The notes beneath the pieces were generated by a model, which was not told the DNA's origin, did not search any database, and saw nothing but the letters and a program-made list of their open reading frames with translations. 64,000 nucleotides of DNA from Sulfitobacter faviae (GTDB taxonomy: Bacteria > Pseudomonadota > Alphaproteobacteria > Rhodobacterales > Rhodobacteraceae), in NCBI RefSeq assembly GCF_029870955.1, contig NZ_PGFQ01000005.1, positions 62,001-126,000 on the forward strand, in the 5' to 3' direction. This document shows, piece by piece, positions 8,718 through 19,221 of the stretch; within the stretch, counting starts at the first letter, position 1; the number at the start of each line of letters is the position of its first letter. The translations under genes and the position numbers were made by a program.

Positions 8718-11063
8718 ATGGCCACGGACCAAGAACATCATCACGACATGACGCGCACCTCGACCGCATCAGACCCAGATACAGCGACCGACCCGGTGTG
8801 CGGCATGACCGTCGAGATAGACGAAGACACGCGCAGTGCCGAGTATGATGGAGAGGTCTTTCATTTCTGCTCGGAAAACTGCGAAACCAAGTTTGGCAAA
8901 GACCCATTTTACTATGCGTCGGGAAACGCCCAAAAGACACCAGCACATGGCGAGGCCGGTACGCAATGGACCTGCCCGATGCATCCGCAAATCCTGAAGG
9001 ATGAGCCCGGGTCCTGTCCGATCTGCGGCATGGCGCTTGAACCGATGCTTCCATCGGACGAGCCGTCAGAAGAGTTGTCCGATTTCACAACACGCATGTG
9101 GATCAGCGCGGCAGCCGCCGTTCCGCTGGTTATCCTGACGATGGGTGAACTGGTCGGCCTACCTGTGCGGGAATGGATCGGACATCAGACGGCTGTCTAC
9201 ATCGAATTCGTCCTCGCAACCCCGATCATTCTCTGGGCGGCTCTTCCCTTCTTCAAAAGGGGGTGGGAATCGATCAGGAATATATCGCCGAACATGTGGA
9301 CCCTGATCGCGCTTGGCGTCGGGGCTGCCTATATCTATTCGCTTGCCGCAACATTCCTGCCCGGCATTTTCCCCGAAGCGTATCGAAACGGCCAAAGCGT
9401 CGGGACATATTACGAAGCTGCGGTTGTGATCGTTGCGCTGATCTTTGTCGGTCAGGTGCTCGAGTTGCGCGCCCGCGAACGGACGGGTGATGCCATCCGT
9501 GCATTGCTCGATCTCGCACCAAAAACGGCGCGGCGGATCCTGCCGGACGGGACGGAATATGACGCACCTCTCGAACACATTGTTGAGGGTGACAGGTTGC
9601 GGGTACGCCCCGGCGACAGCATACCCGTCGATGCCGAGGTCCTCGAAGGGCATTCATCTATCGACGAAAGTATGATCACCGGAGAGCCGTTGCCGGTCGA
9701 GAAAACACAAGGCGACCGGGTCACAGGCGGCACGATCAACAAGAACGGCACATTGGCGATCCGGGCCACACAGGTCGGTGCGGACACGGTCCTGTCCCAG
9801 ATCGTGGACATGGTGGCAGGTGCAAAGCGGTCGCGCGCGCCGATTCAGGGTCTGGCGGACCGGGTATCGTCCGTCTTTGTTCCGACGGTTGTCGTCATTG
9901 CGATCATATCCTTCGTTGTCTGGCTGTTCTTAGGGCCCGATCCCGCGCTCGCCTTCGCTGTTACTGCAGCCGTATCCGTTCTTATCATTGCTTGCCCCTG
10001 TGCCTTGGGCCTTGCGACGCCCATTTCGATCACAACGGCGGCGGGCCGCGGGGCACAGGCTGGCGTTCTGATCAAAGACGCCGAAGCACTGGAACGCATG
10101 GCGCGTGTCGATACCGTCATCGTTGACAAGACCGGAACACTCACCGAAGGGCGCCCCAAGCTGACAGACGTGGTGCCCACGGGGGACAAGGCTGAAAATG
10201 ACCTGCTGACAATGGCTGCGGCCCTCGAACGGGGCTCCGAACATCCGCTGGCCGAAGCAATAGTCGAGGGTGCGCTGGCACGGGGGCTGACGCTTCCGAA
10301 CGCAACGGAATTCGAAGCCGTGACTGGCAAGGGCGTGAAAGGCATGGTCGATGGCCAGGTCGTGGCACTTGGGAATCCCGCCATGATGGCAGAGATCAAC
10401 GTTGACGCTTCGATTGCGGAATTTGCTGCGGACGACCTTCGTGAATCTGGAAAGACAGCAATGCTTGTGGCGATAGATGGCACTTTTGCCGGCATTGTCG
10501 CTGTTGCCGATCCCATCAAGGAGTCCACGGCAGACGCCATCGATGACCTTCATCGCCTCGGTCTCAGGGTCATAATGGCAACCGGTGACAATCAGAAAAC
10601 CGCCGAAGCCGTCGCCGCAAAGCTGGGTATTGATGAAGTCCACGCAGGCGTCTTGCCCGAAGACAAGAAGGCATTGGTGGACTCCCTCAGACAAGAAGGG
10701 GCCCGGATCGCCATGGCAGGAGACGGCGTGAACGATGCCCCTGCCCTGGCGGCGGCTGATGTGGGCATTGCGATGGGCACCGGTGCCGACGTTGCCGTGG
10801 AAAGCGCAGGCATCACCCTTCTGGGTGGTGATCTTGTCGGCATCGTGCGTGCGCGCCGATTGGCAAAGGCAACGGTGCGAAACATCAAGCAGAACCTGTT
10901 TTTTGCCTTCGCCTACAATACCGCAGGTGTGCCCATCGCGGCTGGTATTCTCTACCCGTTTTTCGGCCTTCTTCTGTCGCCGATGATCGCCGCCGCCGCG
11001 ATGAGCCTGTCTTCGGTCTCCGTCATTAGCAATGCACTGCGGCTGCGACGGGTACGGCTTTAG
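8718..11063 (+). CDS. copA: Copper-translocating P1B-type ATPase
   Basis: It exports Cu(I) across the inner membrane. The 781-residue product starts with a His/Met linker, then a YHS domain ([10 protein letters not shown] to about residue 66). A second Cys-rich metal-binding segment, WTCPMHPQI...CPICGM, lies at 84-105, replacing the usual HMA domains. The core has TGEP (321), the CPC ion motif (426-428), DKTGT (470-474) and GDGVNDAPA. The C-terminal helices carry YN and MSLSS, the Cu(I)-ATPase signature. It is intact and is followed closely by the CDF gene. Confidence 0.95.
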   Translation: MATDQEHHHDMTRTSTASDPDTATDPVCGMTVEIDEDTRSAEYDGEVFHFCSENCETKFGKDPFYYASGNAQKTPAHGEAGTQWTCPMHPQILKDEPGSCPICGMALEPMLPSDEPSEELSDFTTRMWISAAAAVPLVILTMGELVGLPVREWIGHQTAVYIEFVLATPIILWAALPFFKRGWESIRNISPNMWTLIALGVGAAYIYSLAATFLPGIFPEAYRNGQSVGTYYEAAVVIVALIFVGQVLELRARERTGDAIRALLDLAPKTARRILPDGTEYDAPLEHIVEGDRLRVRPGDSIPVDAEVLEGHSSIDESMITGEPLPVEKTQGDRVTGGTINKNGTLAIRATQVGADTVLSQIVDMVAGAKRSRAPIQGLADRVSSVFVPTVVVIAIISFVVWLFLGPDPALAFAVTAAVSVLIIACPCALGLATPISITTAAGRGAQAGVLIKDAEALERMARVDTVIVDKTGTLTEGRPKLTDVVPTGDKAENDLLTMAAALERGSEHPLAEAIVEGALARGLTLPNATEFEAVTGKGVKGMVDGQVVALGNPAMMAEINVDASIAEFAADDLRESGKTAMLVAIDGTFAGIVAVADPIKESTADAIDDLHRLGLRVIMATGDNQKTAEAVAAKLGIDEVHAGVLPEDKKALVDSLRQEGARIAMAGDGVNDAPALAAADVGIAMGTGADVAVESAGITLLGGDLVGIVRARRLAKATVRNIKQNLFFAFAYNTAGVPIAAGILYPFFGLLLSPMIAAAAMSLSSVSVISNALRLRRVRL

Positions 11064-11082
11064 TCGCAAACTAAGGAGATAG

Positions 11083-12021
11083 ATGATGGCAGGCGGACAT
11101 CAGGGGCATATGCCGTCCGGCGGCAAGGGGCTGGCGATATCAGCCTAGTTGACCGGCATCTATTTTGTGATTGAACTGGCGATTGGCCTATGGACAGGGT
11201 CAATCGCGGTCATCTCCGACGCGTTCCATACCTTTTCGGCCGTGGGCGGTGTGCTGGTCGCCATTGTCGCGGCGCGTATGGCGTTGCGTCCGGCGGATGA
11301 AGAGCGGAGCTTTGGCTGGGCGCGCGCCGAAATCATCGGCGCCCTTGTGAATGGCGGCTTCTTGCTGGCCATGGCGGTTGTTGTCATCGCGATGGCTGCC
11401 ATGCGCATGTCTGCGCCAATTGATCTTCCAACGGGTCCGATGCTGATTGCGGCTGCCGGGGGGCTCTTTACGGAGTTCATTTCGCTTGCGCTGATCTGGA
11501 AGCAAAGCAAGGAAGATCTGAACACGAAGGGAGCGTTCTGGCATATCATCCAGACCTTTGTTGGCAGTCTGTTGATCATCGTGACCGCCCTCGCAATCGA
11601 ATTCACCGGGTTTCTGCTGATCGACCCGCTGCTTGGCATGGCGTTCGGGTTTGTCCTGCTATGGGCGAGCTGGGGATTGCTGAAAGAAGCGGCGCATCTT
11701 TTGATGGAAGGCACGCCTCCCGAAGTGAGTCTGCCTGAAATCAAACGTACCCTTGAAGAACTGCACGAGGTTTCCGATGTTCACAATATTCATGCCTGGG
11801 CGCTGACAAGTGGCAAGCATGTCTTCTCCGCGCATCTGCGTGTCACAGAGCAAGCAGATCAAGAAGAGGTCCTGCAAACCGCCTACGACATGCTGCGTAA
11901 GGACTTCGGGTTCTTTTTCGCAACTCTGCAGATCGAAACACGGTGCTTCGACGAAAGCGGCGCTGAGGCAATCGACCTTTCAGCGGCGAGCAGTAAGACA
12001 GGGCATAACGGCGATCTTTGA
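11083..12021 (+). pseudogene. Cation diffusion facilitator, amber codon near the start
   Basis: It is a CzcD-type CDF antiporter (Zn/Co/Cd class). An ATG at 11083 with an AAGGAGAT RBS opens the frame. Codon 22 is TAG (11146-11148), where the first helix should read AISA-x-LTGIYFVIEL, most likely a Trp codon changed to stop. The rest is intact: six helices, a SDAFHTFSAVGG motif in TM2 (HxxxD variant), and a cytoplasmic domain with DVHNIHAWALTSGKHVFSAH. Re-initiation at TTG 11149 could give a near-full protein of 290 residues, so function is not excluded. Confidence 0.8.
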
Positions 12022-12138
12022 AAACAGGTCATCGTCGCGGGCAGCAATTCTCATTGTTATCGGGCAAGCGAAATACCCGCCAAGCTTTGCTACCGCACCT
12101 TTTGTTATCTCGAACCGGGCATGGTCCGGCTGATCCAT

Positions 12139-12705
12139 TCAGGGGCGCAAATGATACGTTCCCCGGGTCGGATTTGCGATCCGGCCATCATTCACAAGCT
12201 TTCGCAAGGCCCGATAGGTGGCCTCGTGCGAAAGGTGCAGCGCGCTGGCAAAATCGACAACGGAGCTTTCAAGCAGGCCCGCCACCATACCGGCATAGAC
12301 CCGTTCTTCTGCGCGGCGGATGCCTACGATCTCAAGCGCCTGACGTTGCGCTTGTATCTGCTGGGCCGCTTGCCGCGCATAGGCGCGTGCAAAATCCGGA
12401 TCTGCAAAGGCAGACAAGACCGCCGCTTTGTCGATCTGTACAAACGCCCCAGCCTCCGCCACGACCGCATCGCAGTGGTATCTATCCGAAAACACCGATG
12501 CTTCGGCAAGGCTCATCCCGGGCTCGGCACGGTAGATGATAAATCGTTCGCCATCCGGGCCGACACGCTCAAGATGAACGCGCCCGCACTTAATAACATA
12601 AAGGCCGCAGGTCCGCGCGCCCTGACGAAAGACCGTATCCCCTGCGGCCCTCGTCAGCGGACGCAAGGCGGAGGGCGGTATGAGATTATAGGGTTCAGGC
12701 ATCAT
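12139..12705 (-). CDS. Crp/Fnr-family transcription regulator
   Basis: The product is about 188 residues: a cyclic-nucleotide-like beta-roll (GDTVFRQGARTCGLYVIKCGRVHLER, cited from about residue 22) and a C-terminal HTH (VVDFASALHLSHEATYRALRKLVNDGRI). There is no N-terminal Cys cluster for an Fe-S centre, so it is not classical FNR. The ATG at 12705 is chosen because it follows a palindromic operator and gives the normal family length. The longer frame overlaps the divergent gene. A role in metal or oxidant response is inferred from neighbours only. Confidence 0.8.
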   Translation of the reverse strand: MMPEPYNLIPPSALRPLTRAAGDTVFRQGARTCGLYVIKCGRVHLERVGPDGERFIIYRAEPGMSLAEASVFSDRYHCDAVVAEAGAFVQIDKAAVLSAFADPDFARAYARQAAQQIQAQRQALEIVGIRRAEERVYAGMVAGLLESSVVDFASALHLSHEATYRALRKLVNDGRIANPTRGTYHLRP

Positions 12706-12720
12706 ATGATCCAAATCATA
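12705..12720. promoter_or_regulatory. Crp/Fnr-type palindrome at the regulator start
   Basis: TATGATCCAAATCATA is a perfect dyad (TATGAT-N4-ATCATA) close to the TTGAT-N4-ATCAA class. It abuts the start codon of the Crp/Fnr gene and lies 59 bases before the divergent start at 12779, so autoregulation plus control of the divergent gene is plausible. Confidence 0.55.
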
Positions 12721-12778
12721 TTTCAGGGTCCGATCAGGTACTAGGCTGAATCCGAATACACTCAGGAAAGGCTGGTCC

Positions 12779-13301
12779 ATGCGACTGATACCCGTTCTCT
12801 TCGCTGTCTTGCTTGCGACACCCGTTACGCCGCAACAAATGCATTCATCCATGGGTCACGCGTCCGACGCCCCAGGAAACCGGCCAGTCCGCCTTCGCCG
12901 CATTGGCCGAAATAGTTGTGCTGCTCCAGGCCGATCCCGAAACCGATTGGGGCGCCGTCAATATCGACAAACTGAGGGACCATCTGGTCGATATGGACCT
13001 TTTGACACGAAAGGCAGAGGTCACCCGCATTCTGCGGCCCGACGGGGCACGGTTCGAAGTGCGTGGCAGCCCGCGTGTCCTGTCGGCCATCAACACAATG
13101 GTTCCCGCCCATGCACCGTTCCTTGCCGGTGAAACAGGCTGGAGTGTTGCGTCAGAAGAAATGGAGGATGGTGTCGCACTGATCGTGGGTGGCGATGGTG
13201 AACAAATACAGGGCCTTGGTTTCTTTGGTCTGATGACAATCGGTGTACATCATCAAGAGCACCATCTGATGATTGCGAAAGGACGCAAGCCGCATCATTG
13301 A
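12779..13301 (+). pseudogene. Exported protein of unknown function, one frameshift
   Basis: The first frame gives a signal peptide (MRLIPVLFAVLLATPVTPQQ) and a His/Met-containing start. After the CCCC at 12870-12873 the coding signal moves to the next frame. It continues as ETGQSAFAALAEIVVLLQAD to a His-rich end (IGVHHQEHHLMIAKGRKPHH). Dropping one C joins them into a protein of about 173 residues. I do not recognise the family. It is divergent from the Crp/Fnr regulator, which may control it. Confidence 0.6.
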
Positions 13302-13414
13302 GCACGCGCCCAAGGCTCATATGCGGACCCAGGCCGCAATGGTCACTTCGCCAACACTACGCTCGGATATTCACAAAGAATCTGATGTCGACACCAGATC
13401 CGCAGAATTAACCG

Positions 13415-14299
13415 TCACACGCCTGCGGACCATACGATCAGGGCCGCGCCAAGGATAATCATCGGCAACGACAGCAGTTGGCCCATTGTCAGCCCATAGC
13501 CCGCCCAATGAACCGCATGTCCAATCGGGTTGTCCTGCGTGACGAACTGCATATCAGGCTGCCGGAAGAACTCGACAAGGAACCTTGCGCTTCCGTATCC
13601 CGCCAGGAACAGGCCAGTAAGGCTTCCGGGAAAGCGCAGCCAACCGCGTTTCCAGGCCAGAAAGATCAGGACCGAGCCAAGCAGGATACCCTCCAGAAGA
13701 GCCTCATAAAGCTGGGACGGATGGCGGCCACACAGGCCCACGACGCCCGCACAGGACTGGGCCGCCTCGCCGGGGAATGCCACCGCCCAGGGCACATCGG
13801 TCGGACGGCCCCAAAGCTCGTTATTGGTGAAGTTGGCCAGCCGACCGAGGAAAAGACCCGGTGGTGTTGCAACAGCGAGCAGATCCGCCGTTGATAGAAC
13901 GGGTGCGCCGTTGCGATAGCAAAAAAGCAAGGTGGCCACGACCACGCCGAAAAAGCCGCCATGAAATGACATACCACCCTGCCAGACCATGAAGATTTCG
14001 ACGGGGTTCTGAAAATAGTACTGAGGTTGATAGAAAAGCACGAACCCCAGCCTGCCCCCCACGATCACGCCCAGAATGATCCATGTCAGCAGGTCTTCCA
14101 GTTGCTTGGGTTGCAGCGGCGGCGCCCCGGCCCCCCAGACTGACGAAGAGCGGACCAATGCGACACAGATGCGCCAGCCGATAAGGAGGCCAACAATATA
14201 GGCCAGCGCATACCAACGCAGGGCAAAGCGGAACGATCCGATATCAACGGCAAAAATCTCTGTTCCGATGTCAGGAAATTGGATAATCGAAGTCAGCAT
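13415..14299 (-). CDS. lgt: Prolipoprotein diacylglyceryl transferase
   Basis: It transfers diacylglycerol to the lipobox Cys of prolipoproteins. The 294-residue polytopic protein has the family signature [16 protein letters not shown], the HGGFFG loop and [12 protein letters not shown]. It is probably a second, plasmid-borne copy beside the chromosomal essential gene. Lgt paralogues often travel with copper/silver resistance islands. A small upstream frame overlaps its start by a few bases. Confidence 0.93.
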   Translation of the reverse strand: MLTSIIQFPDIGTEIFAVDIGSFRFALRWYALAYIVGLLIGWRICVALVRSSSVWGAGAPPLQPKQLEDLLTWIILGVIVGGRLGFVLFYQPQYYFQNPVEIFMVWQGGMSFHGGFFGVVVATLLFCYRNGAPVLSTADLLAVATPPGLFLGRLANFTNNELWGRPTDVPWAVAFPGEAAQSCAGVVGLCGRHPSQLYEALLEGILLGSVLIFLAWKRGWLRFPGSLTGLFLAGYGSARFLVEFFRQPDMQFVTQDNPIGHAVHWAGYGLTMGQLLSLPMIILGAALIVWSAGV

Positions 14300-14496
14300 T
14301 CTTTGTTACCTTTGCCTGTTTCACACAAGGCCACATTTTGTTTCCCGCAACGGACGTTGGCGCGTTCAACCCTGTTGTCCCCAGCCCAAAGCGCTGTGGT
14401 GAATGTGCCATCCTTGCGTGCGGGAGTCGGTTCCGTTGAACCAGAGATGACGCACATCGCCACCCGCGTCCATGTGTTCAGGCGCTTGTATCCCAT
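14293..14496 (-). CDS. Possible small Cys-containing protein upstream of lgt
   Basis: A 67-residue ATG frame overlaps the lgt start by 7 bases. It encodes a soluble peptide with three to four Cys residues ([28 protein letters not shown]) and codon use like its neighbours. There is no strong RBS and no family I recognise, so it could be chance. Confidence 0.35.
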   Translation of the reverse strand: MGYKRLNTWTRVAMCVISGSTEPTPARKDGTFTTALWAGDNRVERANVRCGKQNVALCETGKGNKEC

Positions 14497-14499
14497 GAG

Positions 14500-14758
14500 T
14501 TTTGTACTTGTTTGTAACGGTTGGAAGCTCCGCCGCCTACTGGATCCGTCCGTCGCGGGAAATCAGCCGATCAAGGTCGCGCTCCATGATCTGAATTCGC
14601 TCCCGCGTCCTGCAACGACCATTGCGCAACCACATCTATGATCACGGATATGTTCATTGAAGTTGCGCGCGCCCGGCACAATTCAACGGATCATGACGGC
14701 ACATAATGGTGATAACCGGGATCAAAGCAGGACCAGCGGCATCGCAAAAGGAGTTCAG
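14500..14758. other. Intergenic space between the lgt unit and the DUF3047 gene
   Basis: It holds a TTTGTAACGG element (14511-14520) similar to the repeats before ccmF, and an AAAAGGAG RBS (14746-14753) for the next gene. No other coding signal is seen. Confidence 0.35.
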
Positions 14759-15424
14759 ATGTTTATACGGTCCCTCGCAGCGACACTTTTCATCGCTTTT
14801 GTTGCATTAGCTGCAAACGCCCCGCCCCTCTATGCGCAAGGAAAGACAATTCCATTCGATGGAAGCTGGAAAGAACAGGGCCTCTTGCGGCTCTTTTCGA
14901 ACGAGTACGGCCTGCAAGGTCGGCGGCTGGACGTGATTTCCGATGGCACGGTTTCGGTTCTCTGGCGTCCGGTCAGCGCAGCCCTTGGCACCGCAAAGGC
15001 AGCAATGTGGGAATGGTCCGTCACGCAGGGTGTTAAGGGAACCGACCTCACACGGCGCGGCGGCGATGATCGCAATCTTGCTTTGTACTTCATATTCGTC
15101 GATCCGCAGACCGCAAGCACGCTTGGCCGAACAACGGCGCGCAAATTGCTGCGTGATCCCAATACGCGGGCGCTGGTTTATGTCTGGGGTGGCAATCATG
15201 CGAAAGGCGCATTGCTGAACAGCCCCTACTCGACGGGTCTCAAATCGAAAATTCTGCAAACGGCGCAAACCGGCAACTTCACCGAGAATGTGAACCTGGA
15301 TCGCGATTTCGTGCGTGCGTTCGGGGACATGCCAAAGGTTCTGGTCGGTCTTGCGGTGACAGCCGACAGCGATGATACCGACGGAAAGATCCTTGCGGCC
15401 ATTCAGGACCTGCAGATACGTTAG
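14759..15424 (+). CDS. Exported DUF3047 family protein
   Basis: The 221-residue product has a signal peptide (FIRSLAATLFIAFVALAANA) and a single domain with the DUF3047 pattern: ALYFIFVDPQT, LVYVWGGNHAKGALLNSPY and a C-terminal GLAVTADSDDTDGKILAAI. The biochemical role of this family is unknown. The ATG at 14759 is supported by the AAAAGGAG RBS and by the signal peptide starting there. An upstream in-frame ATG would add 34 unsupported residues. Confidence 0.75.
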   Translation: MFIRSLAATLFIAFVALAANAPPLYAQGKTIPFDGSWKEQGLLRLFSNEYGLQGRRLDVISDGTVSVLWRPVSAALGTAKAAMWEWSVTQGVKGTDLTRRGGDDRNLALYFIFVDPQTASTLGRTTARKLLRDPNTRALVYVWGGNHAKGALLNSPYSTGLKSKILQTAQTGNFTENVNLDRDFVRAFGDMPKVLVGLAVTADSDDTDGKILAAIQDLQIR

Positions 15425-15552
15425 GTGCTCTCCGGTATTCCGCCAAACCTGGGCGCCAATCTGCAATGTATCAATATATCTCGCCGGGACGCCCTTCCGC
15501 AACGGTGGGGGATGTGGGTTGCAGGCCCCAGAAACGGAATACACGGAAACCC

Positions 15553-16836
15553 ATGCTTAAGCGTCTTCAGATGATGGTTGCGCTTGGCGCAGCCACGCTC
15601 CCCCTGCCCCTGAGTGCGGCTTCGGTGCCTGTCACCCTGACGCCCGGCCTTCACCCGGATCGGGTCGCGGGACATTGCAATGCTTGGATTCAATGGCACC
15701 TGTCCCGGCCCCGAAATCAGACAGCGCTAGAACGATATTCTGCGGGCGCGGGTGGAAAACGGGCTGGAGGACGGGACCCTCGTACACTGGCATGGCATTC
15801 GGTTGCCCAACGCGATGGACGGCGTAAACGTGCTGACACAGGATGTCATCATCCCGAATGAGGGTTACGAGTACCGGTTTCCGGTTTCCGGTTCCCGATG
15901 CCGGAACCTACTGGTATCACTCCCACTACCTTTCCTACGAACAGGTCGCCCGCGGACTGTTCGGCCCCTGATCGTCGAAGAACCTGCCCCGCCAGACGTG
16001 GATCAGGACATCACGGCCATCCTCTTCGACATTCGGCTTGATGACACCGGCCAGTTCGACATGGAATTCGACCGCGCTGATTTCATAACAGCAGGTAGGC
16101 TGGGGGACTTGATGACCACCTTCCTGTCGTCTGAGCAGGCGCGGCTGGGGGATCACATCCGGTTGCGTCTGATCAATCCGACACCGGATCGCATTTTCGA
16201 GATACGTATCGACGGGCTGACGGGCTTTTGTGTGGCCTATGACGGGATGCCGCTGCCCGAGCTGGTTTCGCTGGGCAATCTAAAACTCGCACCGGCGCAG
16301 CGCATCGACATCATCGCAGATGTGACGGGTGATGTGATCCTAAGAGAAACCGTGCCTTCGGGTGGCGAGGAACTGGGGGGCATTATGTTGAACGGTCAGC
16401 GACAAATCCGGTCTGCGCCGATAGCTCCCCTCCCCGCGAACCTCGTGCCCGCGCCCGGAGAGATCACGCAAACGGCAGATCTCTTCATGCAAGGCGGTGC
16501 CGGGGACGGCGCGCACGGCGGGTTCGGGGCTGGGCCTTCAACGACGTGAGCGGTCTGCCGAACAAACCGCTGATTTCGGCAAGACGTGATGAAGCAGTGC
16601 AGGTGCGGATGGTGAACGACACTGCTTTTCCGCACGGTATCCACCTGCATGGCCACCATTTCTGGGAAACCGATCAGAATGGTGCGCGAACCCACCTTCG
16701 CGACACGACCCTCGTAGCGCCGGGCAAGACGATGACGATTGTGTGCGTACTCGACAATCCCGGCGCGTGGATGCTGCACTGCCATATGCTGAGCCATCAG
16801 GCTGATGGCATGGCGACCTGGGTGCAAGTCAGCTGA
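15553..16836 (+). pseudogene. Second multicopper oxidase, multiply disrupted
   Basis: Pieces of a multicopper oxidase lie in successive frames: a signal peptide, LGFNGTCPGPEIRQR then TAG, VHWHGIRLPNAMDGVN, TYWYHSHY (in a different frame), FPHGIHLHGHHFWETD, and MLHCHMLSHQADGMATW. The lesions are one extra base near 15640-15680, an in-frame TAG in 15720-15735, and a 7-bp tandem duplication (GGTTTCC twice, about 15880-15895). A missing C at 15965-15968 and a missing G at 16526-16529 complete the set. The stop codon and duplication make this a real pseudogene. Confidence 0.85.
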
Positions 16837-17005
16837 GGTCGGAGCGGTGGTTGCGCCAACCGTTGACGCGAAGCTGTGCCACAACGGGATATCGCTCTTA
16901 ACAACAAGCACAGGCCCGTCATACAAAAGTTTACATGGCACTCGCCAAAATTTGCCTATGCTCAGGTTGTGAATGACGCTGGTCTGATAATCGGAAAGGT
17001 GCGCA

Positions 17006-18250
17006 ATGCCATCAAAAATCCATTCTGTTTTGAGTGTTGCGTATCTGTTTGCGGCCATGACGGCAAACATTGCCCTTGCCGAGCCGTTGGAGTTCTCCGA
17101 CCTGGCCCCACCGGTCGGGAACAATGCGCAGGAACCCACCCTGTTCGCACTGCAAGATGATCGGGTCCTGCTGGGTTGGACCGAACCACACCCTGACGGG
17201 TTTGCGGTAGAATTGTCGGTCCTTGAAAACGCAGAATGGAGCGCGGCCCGCACTGTTACCGTGTCCGACGAACTCTTCGTGAACTGGGCCGATTTTCCGT
17301 CCGTTGTTGCGCTTGATGACGGTACCTTTGCGGCTCACTGGCTGTGGGAAAATTCCAAAAACGACTATGCCTATGACGTCAAGATCTCTCTTTCGCCGGA
17401 TGAGGGCCTGACATGGAGCGCTCCGATAACGCCACATGATGATCGGTCGGTCAGCCAACACGGTTTTGTCACGCTCCAGCCGCTCGAAGACGGTTCCTTG
17501 ATGTCTGTCTGGCTTGACGGACGCGCATATGACAAGCCGCTTTTCACCAGCGCAGCCAGCAACTACCCGGATGCCATGCAGTTGCGCGCAACCCGGATCA
17601 CGCCCGAAGGCACGCGAACCGATGATGTTCTTGTCGATGCGCAGACCTGTTCATGCTGCCAGACGTCCGCCGCATCGCTGGACGATGGCACCGTCCTTGT
17701 CGCATACCGCGACAGAACAGATGCGGAAATCAGGGATATATCTGTCGTAAGACACCAAGGCGGCATGTGGTCAGAACCAACAAACGTCCACAATGACGGC
17801 TGGGAAATCTCCGGCTGCCCGGTCAATGGCCCCGCCATCGCGACCGCCAGCCAAACAGCCGCCGTGGCCTGGTTCACGGCTGCAAATGACAAGCCGGAAG
17901 TCAAGGTTGCGTTCTCTTCCGACGGCGGAAGGAATTTTGGCGATCCGGCGAAAGTCAGCCTGGGCATTGCTGCCGGTCGGGTAGATGTTCTCATGCTGGA
18001 CCCTCAGACTGCGTTCGTGACGTGGGTCGAATGGGCAAATGAGAGCGAGGTGATCCTTGCTTGCCAGATCACAACCGGTCAGCAGTGTAAGGACCTGCAA
18101 CTGATTGCGCGAAACAACGGCGCAGGTTCGGTCAACTTCCCGCGCACGGCGCGAACGAATGAAGGGGTTTACCTGTCGTGGACACAGCCCAGCAACTCGG
18201 ATGATCCGGAACCGAGTTCGACTATACGCACGGTTTTCGCTTCCTATTGA
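17006..18250 (+). CDS. Exported BNR/sialidase-like beta-propeller protein
   Basis: The 414-residue product has a signal peptide (VLSVAYLFAAMTANIALA). A propeller follows with Asp-box-like motifs (SPDEGLTWSAP near residue 130 and SSDGGRNFGDP near 306). A CSCCQT motif lies near residue 215 and a second Cys pair follows. Annotation pipelines often call such proteins exo-alpha-sialidases. The Cys motif and the copper neighbours argue for a metal-related role instead, which is an inference. Start ATG 17006 follows GGAAAGGTGC. Confidence 0.75.
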   Translation: MPSKIHSVLSVAYLFAAMTANIALAEPLEFSDLAPPVGNNAQEPTLFALQDDRVLLGWTEPHPDGFAVELSVLENAEWSAARTVTVSDELFVNWADFPSVVALDDGTFAAHWLWENSKNDYAYDVKISLSPDEGLTWSAPITPHDDRSVSQHGFVTLQPLEDGSLMSVWLDGRAYDKPLFTSAASNYPDAMQLRATRITPEGTRTDDVLVDAQTCSCCQTSAASLDDGTVLVAYRDRTDAEIRDISVVRHQGGMWSEPTNVHNDGWEISGCPVNGPAIATASQTAAVAWFTAANDKPEVKVAFSSDGGRNFGDPAKVSLGIAAGRVDVLMLDPQTAFVTWVEWANESEVILACQITTGQQCKDLQLIARNNGAGSVNFPRTARTNEGVYLSWTQPSNSDDPEPSSTIRTVFASY

Positions 18251-18293
18251 AGGTTTCCGGACGAAAGCCGATGGTTCTTTCGCTTGGCTCACA

Positions 18294-18897
18294 TCAGGAG
18301 TGGGTCCATCGATCACCGTCAACACGAATTGCATTTCCTGCAATAGGGCTACCGGCAAATGACGGTGATTTCTCATCCATAGTGACTGGTCTCTGGCCCG
18401 GAAATTGTAGCGTGCCACGCTTTTTCATGATCCCGGTCCCGAGCATATGACCCACCAGCGCTACCCAGGTAATGCCGGTGAAATTCAGAAAGAAAGGAAG
18501 ACCTGCGACAGACGTAATGCCGCCGATGGCGAACACCCACAGGCCGAACCCCTAAATCGCCGAGGGCAAAAACCAGTTCGTCTGCCCCGCGATGCGGTGC
18601 CAAACTGGTCTAAAGACGAACAACCAACCGACGGGATAGCCAATCAGGCCAACAAGACAAAAATGTACGAAATATCCCGCGAAATCACCGCTCGGCAGAC
18701 CAAGGCTGCCGAGTAAGCTCCTCGCTAGCCCGTGCGGTGACAACCGCGAAAAGCCCAAGCCCGGGCTGATGATCTGACCCAACAGATCGAACGCGACGGT
18801 TGCAAAAAAAACCTGCGACGAACATTAACCCTAATGTTCGGGCGTTGAATGCGGGTAGTGAACCTGTTGTGCGAGAATCAGTGTCAACTGTATTCAT
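18294..18897 (-). pseudogene. Polytopic membrane protein, broken
   Basis: Four or more hydrophobic segments can be read (LGLMFVAGFF, VAFDLLGQIISPGLGF, FVHFCLVGLIGYPVGWLFVF, FGLWVFAIGGITSVAGLPFF), but not in one frame. An A8 run at 18804-18811 shifts frame after the first helix, and an in-frame TAG follows FLPSAI. I do not recognise the family. It reads leftwards from ATG 18897. Confidence 0.6.
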
Positions 18898-19221
18898 GGC
18901 GATTCTTTCTTTGTATTGCGGGCGATCAAATAGACAGGGGCTAATGTAATCACCAATTGTTGACCCAGCGACGTTCTCGGCAACTCCCGATCACTTTCCA
19001 TCTTGATGAGATCGGTCTGTTTATGAACCCCGCCACAATAACCAACCTAATGACAAAACGATGGGATGTGCACTGCTGGCTCTAATATGTGATTATCCGT
19101 TACCGCCGTCAGCCTCCATGCCGAGAGAATGCTGACCGCCACAAGCACTTTGTGGCTTTGTACGCGCTGGTTCACAATGAGCGCTGCTTATGAGTCGGTG
19201 TCGCCGGAATTTCTCGTCTTT
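18898..19221. other. Intergenic space between copper island and mer operon 1
   Basis: A 7-bp hairpin (GCCACAA-N5-TTGTGGC, 19138-19156) is the only structure seen. It has no T-run and could be a weak end signal for the leftward mer transcript. No gene is supported. Confidence 0.3.
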
